Below, in pieces: positions 1-6,511 of a stretch of 8,529 nucleotides of DNA. A model generated the notes under the pieces. The model made no database searches, was not told the origin of the DNA, and worked only from the letters and a program-made list of their open reading frames with translations. The position numbers and the translations under genes are program-made. This DNA comes from JACRBK01 sp964427955. Lineage in GTDB: Bacteria > Chloroflexota > Anaerolineae > Aggregatilineales > Aggregatilineaceae. Position 1 is the stretch's first letter. Each line of letters opens with the position of its first letter. The stretch is from NCBI GenBank assembly GCA_964427955.1, contig CAYRWY010000251.1, forward strand, positions 1 to 8,529, in the 5' to 3' direction.

Positions 1-501
1 CGATACTGTCGTAGCGATGTCGGACGAGTAGGCATCCACCACGACGATGCGCTGGCCGATTTTTTTGCTGATCTGGCCGATGATGTCTTCCAGGAAGGTG
101 CCGACCACCAGCAGTCCATCCACCATCGCCTCGCAGAGCATGGGCGGCCAGACCAGCGCGCGGTTGAAGTCATCGACTTCGATGTTGGCATACATCAGGT
201 TGAGGCCCTGACGCTGGCATTCACGCTCGGCCCCGGCCAGGACGTAGGAATAGAACGGATTGACGCTGGGGGACTCTCCGCATTCGCGTTTGACGACCAG
301 GCCCACAGTAGAGAGCTTCGGGCTGGCAACCGAAGGGCGGCGGATCTGCTGGCGATAGCCGAGTTGATCCGCCGCCGCCAGGACGCGCTCACGCGTCTCC
401 GGGGCCACCCCGGGGCGGTTATTGAGCGCCTGGGACGCAGTTCCTAAGGAGACTTTGGCGTATTTCGCCACATCTCGAATTGTCGCACGCGTCCTCGGCA
501 C
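1..501 (-). CDS. LacI-family transcriptional regulator, N-terminal part (runs off left edge)
   Basis: Reading the minus strand from a GTG at 501 gives 167 codons open to the window edge. Seen: a LacI helix-turn-helix at residues 7-30 (TIRDVAKYAKVSLGTASQAL, then NN), the usual PETRERVLAAADQLGY segment at 34-49, then the start of the periplasmic-binding-like sensor domain (TVGLVV at 65-70). The GTG start is preceded by a GAAGAGGG ribosome-binding stretch, and an in-frame TAA at 540-538 limits any extension. Because it starts with GTG it is easily missed. The gene lies 36 bp downstream of another LacI gene on the same strand and is probably co-transcribed. Oddities: the recognition helix reads TASQAL instead of the common TVSRVL, and the hinge (residues 50-64) lacks the usual AxxL hinge-helix motif. 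Both suggest a different operator from its neighbour. The effector is unknown, since the ligand domain is mostly outside the window. Confidence 0.9.
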   Translation of the reverse strand, partial: MPRTRATIRDVAKYAKVSLGTASQALNNRPGVAPETRERVLAAADQLGYRQQIRRPSVASPKLSTVGLVVKRECGESPSVNPFYSYVLAGAERECQRQGLNLMYANIEVDDFNRALVWPPMLCEAMVDGLLVVGTFLEDIIGQISKKIGQRIVVVDAYSSDIATTVS

Positions 502-518
502 ATTACCCTCTTCAAAAA

Positions 519-531
519 TGTTCAGTGAACA
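519..531. promoter_or_regulatory. 13-bp palindrome TGTTCAGTGAACA between the two lacI genes
   Basis: Perfect 6-bp arms around one central base, 18-30 bp upstream of the GTG start of the downstream LacI gene. On the minus strand it can also be read as a small TGTTC/GAACA hairpin with a 3-nt loop followed by five T residues. It may therefore be an operator or a weak attenuator. The stem is too short and AT-rich to be a confident terminator. Confidence 0.4.
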
Positions 532-537
532 AATGGA

Positions 538-1569
538 TTATCGACCGGCGCCGCACGACTCGCGGATCACAAGTTGGGTCGGCAGGAGTACCTGCTGCGG
601 TGCTTCGAGGCAGCCTTCGATCAAGTCGATCAGAAGCCGTGCCGCGCGCGCGCCCTTCTCTTCCACCGGCTGCCGGACGGTCGTCAGCGGCGGGGAGGTT
701 CGCAGCGCGGTCGGCAGATCGTCGAAGCCCACGACGGCCATATCATCCGGCACGCGCACGCCCGCCTCGTGGAGCGCCATGAGCACGCCGCGCGCCGTGA
801 TATCGCTGGCGGCGACAATGGCATCCACGCCCTGCGCGATCAGCGCCTGGGCTCCGTCGTAGCCGGACTGCTGCGTGAAGTTGCCCTCGACGACCAGATC
901 CTTGTCGAAGGGCAGATCGGCCTGACTGAGCGCCAGCTTATACCCGTCCAGACGGTCGCGCCCGTCCGCAATCGCCAGATTGCCGGTCACGTGACCGATG
1001 CGCCGCCGCCCCAGCTTGATCAGGTGGGTCACCAGTTCAAACGAGGCGTTCAGGTTGTCGATGCTCACGTAGCTGATCCGGTCGTAATCGTGGCCGGGCC
1101 GCTCGACCATCACGAACGGCTTGTTCATGTCGAGGTAGCGGTCGATCAGGAGGTTCGCGCTCGGCGTCGAGGCCAGGACCGCGCCGTCCACCAGCCGGTT
1201 CTGCTCCAGGCGGCGGTAGAACTGCTCGTCGTCCTGGTCGGGCAGTCCCAGCCAGAGCATCATGGCGTAGTCTCGGTCGTGAGCGGCGCTGGAAACCCCT
1301 TGCAGCAGGGCGGGAAAATAAAAGTTGTCTTCGAACAGCACCGCCGGGACCTGAGGGATGACCACGCTGATCACCTGGTGCCGTTGGGTCACCAGCGCGC
1401 GCGCTGCCGGGTTAGGTGAAAAGCCCTCGCGCTCGATGATGGCCATCACCCGCTGGCGGGTGGCTTCGCTGACGTAGGACGCGCGGTTGATCACACGCGA
1501 AACGGTGGAACGCGAAACGCCGGCTTTCGCGGCAATGTCTTCGAGATTCATGGACTTGGAGGGGTTCAT
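538..1569 (-). CDS. LacI-family transcriptional repressor, CelR/CebR-like
   Basis: A complete 343-residue protein, the normal LacI-family length. Seen: helix-turn-helix at residues 9-28 (LEDIAAKAGVSRSTVSRVIN), hinge helix at 54-59 (PAARAL) followed by VTQR, then the sugar-binding-type effector domain (SVVIPQ near 68 to VVGFDDLP and TTVRQP near the C-terminus). Family knowledge: CelR of Thermobifida and CebR of Streptomyces have closely similar DNA-binding heads and bind TGGGAGCGCTCCCA, sensing cello-oligosaccharides. That exact operator lies just upstream of this gene (1605-1622), so autorepression is likely. The effector here is inferred to be a gluco-oligosaccharide but is not proven. A second in-frame ATG at residue 7 (1551) is possible, and neither start has a clear Shine-Dalgarno. 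It is the first gene of a two-regulator operon reading away from the PGI/PMI operon. Confidence 0.95.
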   Translation of the reverse strand: MNPSKSMNLEDIAAKAGVSRSTVSRVINRASYVSEATRQRVMAIIEREGFSPNPAARALVTQRHQVISVVIPQVPAVLFEDNFYFPALLQGVSSAAHDRDYAMMLWLGLPDQDDEQFYRRLEQNRLVDGAVLASTPSANLLIDRYLDMNKPFVMVERPGHDYDRISYVSIDNLNASFELVTHLIKLGRRRIGHVTGNLAIADGRDRLDGYKLALSQADLPFDKDLVVEGNFTQQSGYDGAQALIAQGVDAIVAASDITARGVLMALHEAGVRVPDDMAVVGFDDLPTALRTSPPLTTVRQPVEEKGARAARLLIDLIEGCLEAPQQVLLPTQLVIRESCGAGR

Positions 1570-1604
1570 AGGTGTGTATTTTTTTAATTAAAATTATTAC
1601 CTGT

Positions 1605-1622
1605 CCTGGGAGCGCTCCCAGG
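1605..1622. promoter_or_regulatory. LacI-family operator, perfect 18-bp palindrome
   Basis: CCTGGGAGCGCTCCCAGG is a perfect palindrome containing the 14-bp site TGGGAGCGCTCCCA, the known operator of the actinobacterial cellulose regulators CelR and CebR. On the minus strand it begins about 10 bp past the -10 box, so it would cover roughly +4 to +21 of the lacI transcript, an ideal position for blocking transcription. The divergent PGI/PMI gene starts about 215 bp away on the other side and could also be affected. Confidence 0.85.
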
Positions 1623-1631
1623 GTTATATTC

Positions 1632-1661
1632 ATTATATGAACATTTCAGTTCATCTGTCAA
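1632..1661 (-). promoter_or_regulatory. Sigma-70-type promoter for the tandem lacI operon
   Basis: On the minus strand there is a perfect TTGACA (1661-1656), an 18-bp spacer and a perfect TATAAT (1637-1632). The predicted transcript start is near 1625, directly against the operator, leaving a leader of about 55 nt that is AT-rich near the start codon. Confidence 0.8.
1637..1654. repeat. Inverted repeat ATGAAC-N6-GTTCAT in the promoter spacer
   Basis: Six-base arms separated by six bases lie between the -35 and -10 boxes of the lacI promoter. Its minus-strand form contains AAATGTTCA, which also occurs at the palindrome between the two lacI genes. It may be a second operator, possibly for the downstream regulator. 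This is an inference from shared sequence only. Confidence 0.4.
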
Positions 1662-1732
1662 GCACCCTATCCAGTTCGGAGATTTCATACAAATAGGCAA
1701 AAAAGGAAGGCGTATTGGTGCAAAACTCACAG

Positions 1733-1760
1733 TTGGTCAGGCCCAATTAGGTGCTATTGT
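1733..1760 (+). promoter_or_regulatory. Possible promoter of the PGI/PMI-aminotransferase-SerA operon
   Basis: A weak match: TTGGTC (1733-1738), 16 bp, then an extended -10 TGC-TATTGT (1752-1760). It lies about 75 bp upstream of the first gene and is the best candidate in the interval 1662-1836, but the boxes are far from consensus. Confidence 0.3.
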
Positions 1761-1836
1761 AGTAGCTAATCTGGGATCGCGGCGTTACAATCGGTCGTCC
1801 GATTAAGAAATTTATCACAAACAGGACCAAACGATC

Positions 1837-2913
1837 ATGACTTCCCTCGATCTTGATAATCTCGATCACTTGAAAATGGTCGATAGCAGCGACATGCTGT
1901 CCCACATCATCGCCCTGCCCGACCAGTTCGAAAAAGCCTGGGCGCTGGCGCAAACCCAACCGCTGCCGGACACCCACCGCCACCCGCGCCAGATCGTGCT
2001 GCTGGGCATGGGCGGGTCGGCGATTGGCGGGGACCTGATCGCGGCGCTGATCGCGCGCACGTCGCCGGTACCGTTCATCGTCGTGCGCGGCTACGACGTC
2101 CCGGCCTTCGCCAGTGGACCGGATACCCTGGTCATCGCCAGCAGCTTCTCCGGCGGGACCGAGGAAACGCTGGCGGCGGCGGACCAGGTGCTGGCCCGCG
2201 GCGTGCGGCTGCTCGCCATCACCACCGGCGGCCCGATGGCCGAACATGCCCAGCGCAACCATTACCCGGTCTGGAAATTCGACTATCGCAGCCAACCGCG
2301 CGCGGCGCTGGGCTGGAGCTTTGGCCTCCTGATCGGCCTGGCTCATCGCCTGGGCCTGGCCCCCCACCTCGACGCCGATTTGAAAGAAGCCGTCGCCCTG
2401 ATGCGCTCGCAGCAAGCCCTCTATGCGCCGGAAAATCCCGTCACCCAGAATCCCGCCAAGCGCGACGCCGGGCAGTTGATCGGACGTATTCCGGTCTTTT
2501 TCGGTGGCGGCATCTTCGAGCCGGTCGCGCGCCGGTGGAAAGGCCAACTGAACGAGAATTCCAAAGCCTGGTCGCAGTACGAGGCCATGCCCGAAGCCAA
2601 CCATAACACCATCGTCGGGACCAGCTTCCCTGCCGAGCGGATGGCCAACATGGTCGGGATTTTCATCACCTCGCGGGACTACGATCACCCGCGGGTCCAA
2701 CTGCGCCACGAACTGACGTTCAAGCTGTACTTGCAGTACGGGATCATGGCCGACCGGTTCTACCCGAAAGGCCAGAGCGCCCTGGCGCAGATGTGCAGCG
2801 CGATCCAGCATGGCGACTATGTCAGCTATTACGTGTCGATTGCCTACGAAGTCGATCCGACGCCGGTTGCCCCCATTGCGGAGTTGAAGAATCAGATGGC
2901 CCAGCAAGTCTGA
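1837..2913 (+). CDS. Bifunctional phosphoglucose/phosphomannose isomerase
   Basis: A 358-residue cytosolic SIS-domain enzyme that interconverts glucose-6-phosphate or mannose-6-phosphate with fructose-6-phosphate. Seen: first SIS domain with GMGGSAIGGD (57-66) and SSFSGGTEET (102-111), then PRAALG (154-159), a second SIS domain with FFGGG (221-225), and the signature around ENSKAW to NHNTIVG (240-261). By family knowledge of the archaeal PGI/PMI, E240 and H256 match the catalytic Glu/His pair (same 16-residue spacing), R155 the active-site Arg, and K351 near the C-terminus the essential Lys. The length is typical of the bacterial members. AGGA about 9 bp upstream of the ATG may be the ribosome-binding site. 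It is the first gene of a three-gene operon, 46 bp ahead of the aminotransferase with no terminator between. Confidence 0.93.
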   Translation: MTSLDLDNLDHLKMVDSSDMLSHIIALPDQFEKAWALAQTQPLPDTHRHPRQIVLLGMGGSAIGGDLIAALIARTSPVPFIVVRGYDVPAFASGPDTLVIASSFSGGTEETLAAADQVLARGVRLLAITTGGPMAEHAQRNHYPVWKFDYRSQPRAALGWSFGLLIGLAHRLGLAPHLDADLKEAVALMRSQQALYAPENPVTQNPAKRDAGQLIGRIPVFFGGGIFEPVARRWKGQLNENSKAWSQYEAMPEANHNTIVGTSFPAERMANMVGIFITSRDYDHPRVQLRHELTFKLYLQYGIMADRFYPKGQSALAQMCSAIQHGDYVSYYVSIAYEVDPTPVAPIAELKNQMAQQV

Positions 2914-2946
2914 TCCGCCGTCTGGGTTGAGAATCACGTTTAATTT

Positions 2947-2952
2947 AGGAGG
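2947..2952 (+). promoter_or_regulatory. Strong ribosome-binding site setting the aminotransferase start
   Basis: AGGAGG lies 7 bp before the ATG at 2960. It rules out the upstream in-frame ATG at 2927, which would add 11 residues and place this site inside the coding sequence. Confidence 0.9.
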
Positions 2953-2959
2953 ATTTCTC

Positions 2960-4057
2960 ATGTCACCCCAAAAAGCCGAGCACGTCATGCTGTTCATTCC
3001 CGGTCCAGTCGAAGTCCGGGGAGAAATCCTGGAAGCGCAGGCCGAATGGATGATCGGTCACCGGTCCACCAATTTCGCCGCGCTGTACGCCAGGATGCAG
3101 CCCAAGCTGCAACAGGTGTTCTTCACCAAGAACCCGGTTTACATCTATACATCATCCGGCACAGGTATTTGGGAATCGGCTTCGAGGTGTGCAGTCCGGG
3201 ATGGGAAAAAGATCCTGCATTTGACCTGCGGCTCGTTTAGCGAACGCTGGGCCGAAGTCAGCCAATTGAACGGGAAACAGGTCGACATCATCGCCGCCGA
3301 CTGGGGCAAGGCCAACCGTCCCGAACAGCTCGCGGCAGCGCTCGCCAAAGAATCTTACGACGCGGTCGCCTGCGTCATGAACGAAACCAGCACCGGCGTC
3401 TGCAACCCGGTGGCCGAATACGCGAAAATCTTGGAACAGTACCCTGAGACCCTGTTCCTGGTGGATACCGTCAGCATCCACGCCGGGGCGAAAGTGGACG
3501 TGGATGCCTGGGGTATCGACGTCTGCCTGGCCAGCACGCAAAAAGCCTTCGGGCTGCCGCCGGGCATGGCCTTCGGGGCCGTCTCGCCCGCCGTGTTGGA
3601 GCGCGCCAAGCAGGTCGCCAATCGCGGCTACTACTTCGACGTAATCGAGATCGACAAGCATCACCAGAAGAACAACACCCCCGCCACGCCGCCGATCTCC
3701 CTCATGTACGCCGCCGACAAGCAGTTGGACTACATCCTGGCCGAAGGGCTGGACAATCGCTTCGCCCGCCATCTCAAGATGGCCGAAATGGTGCGCGCGT
3801 GGGCCAAGAAGGCTGGATTCCAACTCTTCTCCGAAGAAGGCTACCACTCCCCCACCGTCACGACCGTGGCCAACAACCTGAATATCGACGTGGCGGCCAT
3901 GAATACCTTCCTCAAGGGCAAGGGCATGATGATCTCGAACGGCTACGGCAAGCTGAAGGACAAGACCTTCCGCATCGCGCACATGGCCGACATCCAGCCC
4001 GCTCACATCGAAGTGCTCACCGCCGCGATGGACGAATTTCTGCACAAGGGAGCGTAA
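2960..4057 (+). CDS. Class V PLP aminotransferase (serine/alanine-glyoxylate type; possible phosphoserine aminotransferase)
   Basis: A 365-residue fold-type I PLP enzyme. Seen: FIPGP (12-16), GHRS (33-36), SSGTG (65-69), NETSTG (141-146), D169 (VDTVS) and K195 in STQKAFGLPPG. The 26-residue distance from D169 to K195 matches the Asp that holds the pyridine nitrogen and the Schiff-base Lys of alanine-glyoxylate aminotransferases. The start at 2960 is fixed by AGGAGG. By sequence type it belongs to the AGT/serine-glyoxylate group rather than classical SerC. It lies 3 bp ahead of a 3-phosphoglycerate dehydrogenase-like gene, so it could aminate phosphohydroxypyruvate in serine synthesis. An AGT-type aminotransferase next to SerA is also known from Thermotoga. 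Alternatively it makes glycine from glyoxylate using serine or alanine. Substrate is not decided by the sequence. Confidence 0.92.
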   Translation: MSPQKAEHVMLFIPGPVEVRGEILEAQAEWMIGHRSTNFAALYARMQPKLQQVFFTKNPVYIYTSSGTGIWESASRCAVRDGKKILHLTCGSFSERWAEVSQLNGKQVDIIAADWGKANRPEQLAAALAKESYDAVACVMNETSTGVCNPVAEYAKILEQYPETLFLVDTVSIHAGAKVDVDAWGIDVCLASTQKAFGLPPGMAFGAVSPAVLERAKQVANRGYYFDVIEIDKHHQKNNTPATPPISLMYAADKQLDYILAEGLDNRFARHLKMAEMVRAWAKKAGFQLFSEEGYHSPTVTTVANNLNIDVAAMNTFLKGKGMMISNGYGKLKDKTFRIAHMADIQPAHIEVLTAAMDEFLHKGA

Positions 4058-4060
4058 GTC

Positions 4061-5032
4061 ATGGCCTTCAAAGTTCTCGTCCCCGATAACCTGAATAAAG
4101 CCGGGCTGGACGCCCTGCGCGCCGAGCCGGCGTTGGAAGTCGTCGCCCCCGGCAAGATGAGCCGCGCCGATACGCTGGCGGCCATCGGCGACGCGCACGC
4201 CTTGATCGTCCGCAGCGACACCAAGGCCGACGCCGAGATGCTCGCCCAGGCGAAGCAGCTCAAGGTCGTGGTCCGGGCCGGGGTCGGCGTCGACAACATC
4301 GACCTGAACGCCGCCACCGAACACGGCGTCGTGGTCATGAATACGCCCGAATCGAACACGATCTCGACGGCGGAGCACGCGCTGGCCCTGCTGATGGCCC
4401 TGGTTCGCCATATCCCGGCGGCGGATCGGTCCATGCGCCAGGGCGAGTGGGAGCGCAAGAAATTCACCGGGACGCAGTTGTACGGCAAGACGCTGGGTAT
4501 CCTGGGCTTTGGGCGCGTCGGGCGTGCTGTGGCGGAGCGGGCGAAAGCCCTCGGCCTGACCGAAGTCGCCTACGATCCCTTTGTCCCGGCTGACGTCGCG
4601 CGCCACCTGGGGCTGTCGCTGGTCCCACGCGTCGAGGAACTGTTCGAGCAGGCCGACATCATCTCGCTGCACGCGGTGGTGAATAATGACACGCGCGGCA
4701 TCATCAACGCCGCCAATATCGCCAAGATGAAAGACGGCGTGCTGATCATCAACGCCGCGCGCGGGGGGCTGATCGTGAGTGCCGATCTCGCCGCGGCGCT
4801 CAAGAGTGGCAAGGTCGGGGGCGCGGGCCTGGATGTCTACGACGTCGAGCCGCCTGCCGCCGATAACCCACTGCTGGGCCTGGACAACGTCGTCTACACC
4901 CCGCACCTGGGCGCCAGCACCGACGAGGCCCAGGAAGCCGTCGGCGTCGAAGCGGCCAACGCCGTGATCAACGCCCTGCTCAAGAACCGTTTCGACAACG
5001 TCCGCAACAAAGCCGTTTTCGAGAATAAATAG
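4061..5032 (+). CDS. serA: D-3-phosphoglycerate dehydrogenase-type 2-hydroxyacid dehydrogenase (short form)
   Basis: A 323-residue NAD-dependent D-2-hydroxyacid dehydrogenase, probably oxidising 3-phosphoglycerate to phosphohydroxypyruvate, the first step of serine synthesis. Seen: substrate-domain motif RAGVGVDNID (72-81), NTPESNTISTAEH (94-106), Rossmann loop GFGRVG (149-154), the acidic cofactor residue D172, and the catalytic triad R234 (NAARGG), E263 (DVEPP) and H282 (PHLGAST). VRAGVGVDNID and NTP..NT..TAEH are typical of PGDH rather than lactate or glycerate dehydrogenases. It lacks the C-terminal ACT domain of longer SerA forms, so serine feedback through ACT is absent. It starts 3 bp after the aminotransferase stop and is likely translationally coupled, with GGGAG overlapping the end of that gene. 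A terminator follows 12 bp after the stop. Confidence 0.92.
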   Translation: MAFKVLVPDNLNKAGLDALRAEPALEVVAPGKMSRADTLAAIGDAHALIVRSDTKADAEMLAQAKQLKVVVRAGVGVDNIDLNAATEHGVVVMNTPESNTISTAEHALALLMALVRHIPAADRSMRQGEWERKKFTGTQLYGKTLGILGFGRVGRAVAERAKALGLTEVAYDPFVPADVARHLGLSLVPRVEELFEQADIISLHAVVNNDTRGIINAANIAKMKDGVLIINAARGGLIVSADLAAALKSGKVGGAGLDVYDVEPPAADNPLLGLDNVVYTPHLGASTDEAQEAVGVEAANAVINALLKNRFDNVRNKAVFENK

Positions 5033-5044
5033 AGCTTCCATCCG

Positions 5045-5074
5045 GAGGGGCGATCAGAGCGTCGCCCCTCTCAT
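5045..5074 (+). terminator. Hairpin terminator of the PGI/PMI-serA operon
   Basis: GAGGGGCGA (5045-5053) pairs perfectly with TCGCCCCTC (5062-5070) around an 8-nt loop. The following TCTCATATC has only a weak T-run, but the position 12 bp after the serA stop supports a terminator. Confidence 0.75.
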
Positions 5075-5158
5075 ATCACCTCAATCTGTTTCACTTTCGG
5101 CCAGCTTGCGCTAAGATACTGACTATCGTTCGCGGATTACCGCTAGTTTCGAGCACCT

Positions 5159-6133
5159 ATGCCTGACGACGCCGAGCGCGACTGGGACTTCTCTGACGAT
5201 TTCGAGGTAAGGACGGTCGATACGGCGGCCCTGGACGACGAGCTAAGAGCCGCGCAGCCCACGGCCCAACCGGCCATCGCCGTACCGCGGCCCCGCCGTC
5301 CAACCGGGACCCGCGCCCAATCGCGCCAACGGTCCCGCAAGCCGACCCCCACGTGGCTGATCGCGCTGCGCACGATCGTCGTCGTTACGCTGCTGGCCGC
5401 GCTGGTTTCGACCATTTTTTCCTTGTGGACGCGCCCGACCTTTTTCAGCGACGAGTTCCGCGCGGGGCTGAACCAGGTCCAGGCAACCCAACGCGTGATC
5501 AGCATCCAGCCCACGCCGCTGCCCACCGAAACCCACGAAGTGCGGATCGGGATCGTGGCCGGGCACACCGGCCAGCCCCAGGATACCAGCTTCGCCGAAG
5601 ACCCGGGTGCAGTCTGCGACGACGGCCTGACGGAAAAATCCATCAACGAAGCGGTCGCGCACAACGTGGTCACGGCGCTGCGGCGCGAAGGCTATACCGT
5701 GGATCTGCTGCAAGAGTTCGATCCGCGCCTGGAAAACTATGAGGCCAACGTGCTGGTGTCGATCCATTCCAACGACTGCCGGGACTATGGCGAGGGAGGC
5801 GGTAACGGCTTTGCGGTGGCGTCGGCCCAGGCCCGCCAGACCACCCAGGGCCGGGACGAATACCTGCTCAACTGCCTGACCAGCCAATACGGCGCGACGA
5901 CGGGCATCCCGAACTTCCCTAACCTGACCTACGACATGACCGAATACCACACGTTCAGCGAAGTCGCCGTCGATACGCCTACCGCTATCGTCGAATTGGG
6001 CTTTATGCGCAATAACCGGGAGATGCTCACCCAACAGCAGGACCTGTTGGCCCAAGGGGTCGCCAACGGCATCCGCTGTTTTCTGCATCCGGAGCTTTAC
6101 AGCGGCATTACCCCCACTCAGGCTCCCCAATAG
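5159..6133 (+). CDS. Membrane-anchored N-acetylmuramoyl-L-alanine amidase (Amidase_3)
   Basis: A 324-residue zinc amidase predicted to cut the bond between N-acetylmuramic acid and the stem peptide of peptidoglycan. Seen: an acidic then Arg/Pro-rich cytoplasmic tail (1-65), one transmembrane helix (about 66-90, WLIALRTIVVVTLLAALV), a linker rich in Thr and Pro (117-125), then the amidase domain. Metal ligands are H136 (VAGHTG), E159 (GLTEKS) and H203 (VSIHSND), and the catalytic Glu is E279 (VELGFMRNN). Basic residues before the helix suggest N-in topology with the enzyme outside. The domain has four cysteines (C153, C207, C239, C307), unusual for this family and perhaps disulfide-bonded. No cell-wall-binding repeats are present. 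An independent transcript is likely after the serA terminator. It is followed 46 bp later by the glutaredoxin gene. Confidence 0.88.
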   Translation: MPDDAERDWDFSDDFEVRTVDTAALDDELRAAQPTAQPAIAVPRPRRPTGTRAQSRQRSRKPTPTWLIALRTIVVVTLLAALVSTIFSLWTRPTFFSDEFRAGLNQVQATQRVISIQPTPLPTETHEVRIGIVAGHTGQPQDTSFAEDPGAVCDDGLTEKSINEAVAHNVVTALRREGYTVDLLQEFDPRLENYEANVLVSIHSNDCRDYGEGGGNGFAVASAQARQTTQGRDEYLLNCLTSQYGATTGIPNFPNLTYDMTEYHTFSEVAVDTPTAIVELGFMRNNREMLTQQQDLLAQGVANGIRCFLHPELYSGITPTQAPQ

Positions 6134-6179
6134 CCGGGTGCTGCCGTATTTCAGGACTGATGGAACCAGAGAGGTCACG

Positions 6180-6506
6180 ATGGACTACGAAATCGTCATG
6201 TACAGCCGCTTTACGCCCTGCCCCTTTGTCCGCACCGCCAAGCGCGTCCTGGATCGCGAGAATATCCCCTACCGCGAAATCTACATCGACCAGGATGCTG
6301 CCGCCGAGCGGCGCGTGATCCAGTGGACCGGCTTCAAATCGGTGCCGACCATCATCATCGCGCGTCTGGGCGAAGACCTGCCGTACCAGGACCCGGAACC
6401 GCTGGTCACCGACAGCCCGCGCGGCGTTGATCGCGGCACGATGATCACGGAACCCGGCGAGATCACGCTGGAAACCTGGCTGCGCAAGCACGGTTTCCTG
6501 AAATAG
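6180..6506 (+). CDS. Glutaredoxin-like protein, single active-site cysteine
   Basis: A 108-residue thioredoxin-fold protein. Seen: beta strand EIVMYSR (4-10), TPCPFV (12-17) with C14 as the only cysteine, so the motif is CPFV rather than CPxC, and the cis-proline P56 in KSVPTIII. These match glutaredoxin/NrdH-type proteins that handle thiol redox in the cytosol. The monothiol site suggests glutathionylation-type or other thiol chemistry rather than disulfide cycling. About 48 residues follow the cis-Pro, longer than a minimal glutaredoxin, including a charged loop (LPYQDPEPLVTDSPRGVDRG) before a final helix (ETWLRKHG). AGAGAGG 5 bp before 6180 selects this ATG over the one at 6138. There is no signal peptide. 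It lies between two exported peptidoglycan hydrolases, 5 bp before the M23 gene. The partner protein is unknown. Confidence 0.85.
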   Translation: MDYEIVMYSRFTPCPFVRTAKRVLDRENIPYREIYIDQDAAAERRVIQWTGFKSVPTIIIARLGEDLPYQDPEPLVTDSPRGVDRGTMITEPGEITLETWLRKHGFLK

Positions 6507-6511
6507 CCCTT

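Noticed and set aside
574..1419. Plus-strand open frame opposite the complete LacI gene
   Set aside because: The composition is typical of an antisense shadow, while the minus strand encodes a full LacI protein.
1747..2997. Minus-strand open frame of 416 codons opposite PGI/PMI
   Set aside because: A shadow of the strongly supported PGI/PMI gene, rich in Arg, Gly, Asp and His with no domain signature.
3152..5041. Long minus-strand open frame of 629 codons opposite the aminotransferase and SerA genes
   Set aside because: It is antisense to two genes with intact catalytic motifs, has no recognisable domain, and reflects GC-rich codon bias that removes stops in the opposite frame.
5089..5117. 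Promoter TTTCAC-N17-TAAGAT for the amidase gene
   Set aside because: Only two of six bases match the -35 consensus and four of six the -10. A promoter must exist after the serA terminator but cannot be placed with confidence.
5243..6178. Minus-strand open frame opposite the amidase
   Set aside because: The amidase on the plus strand has a membrane helix and all zinc ligands, and the antisense product has no motif.
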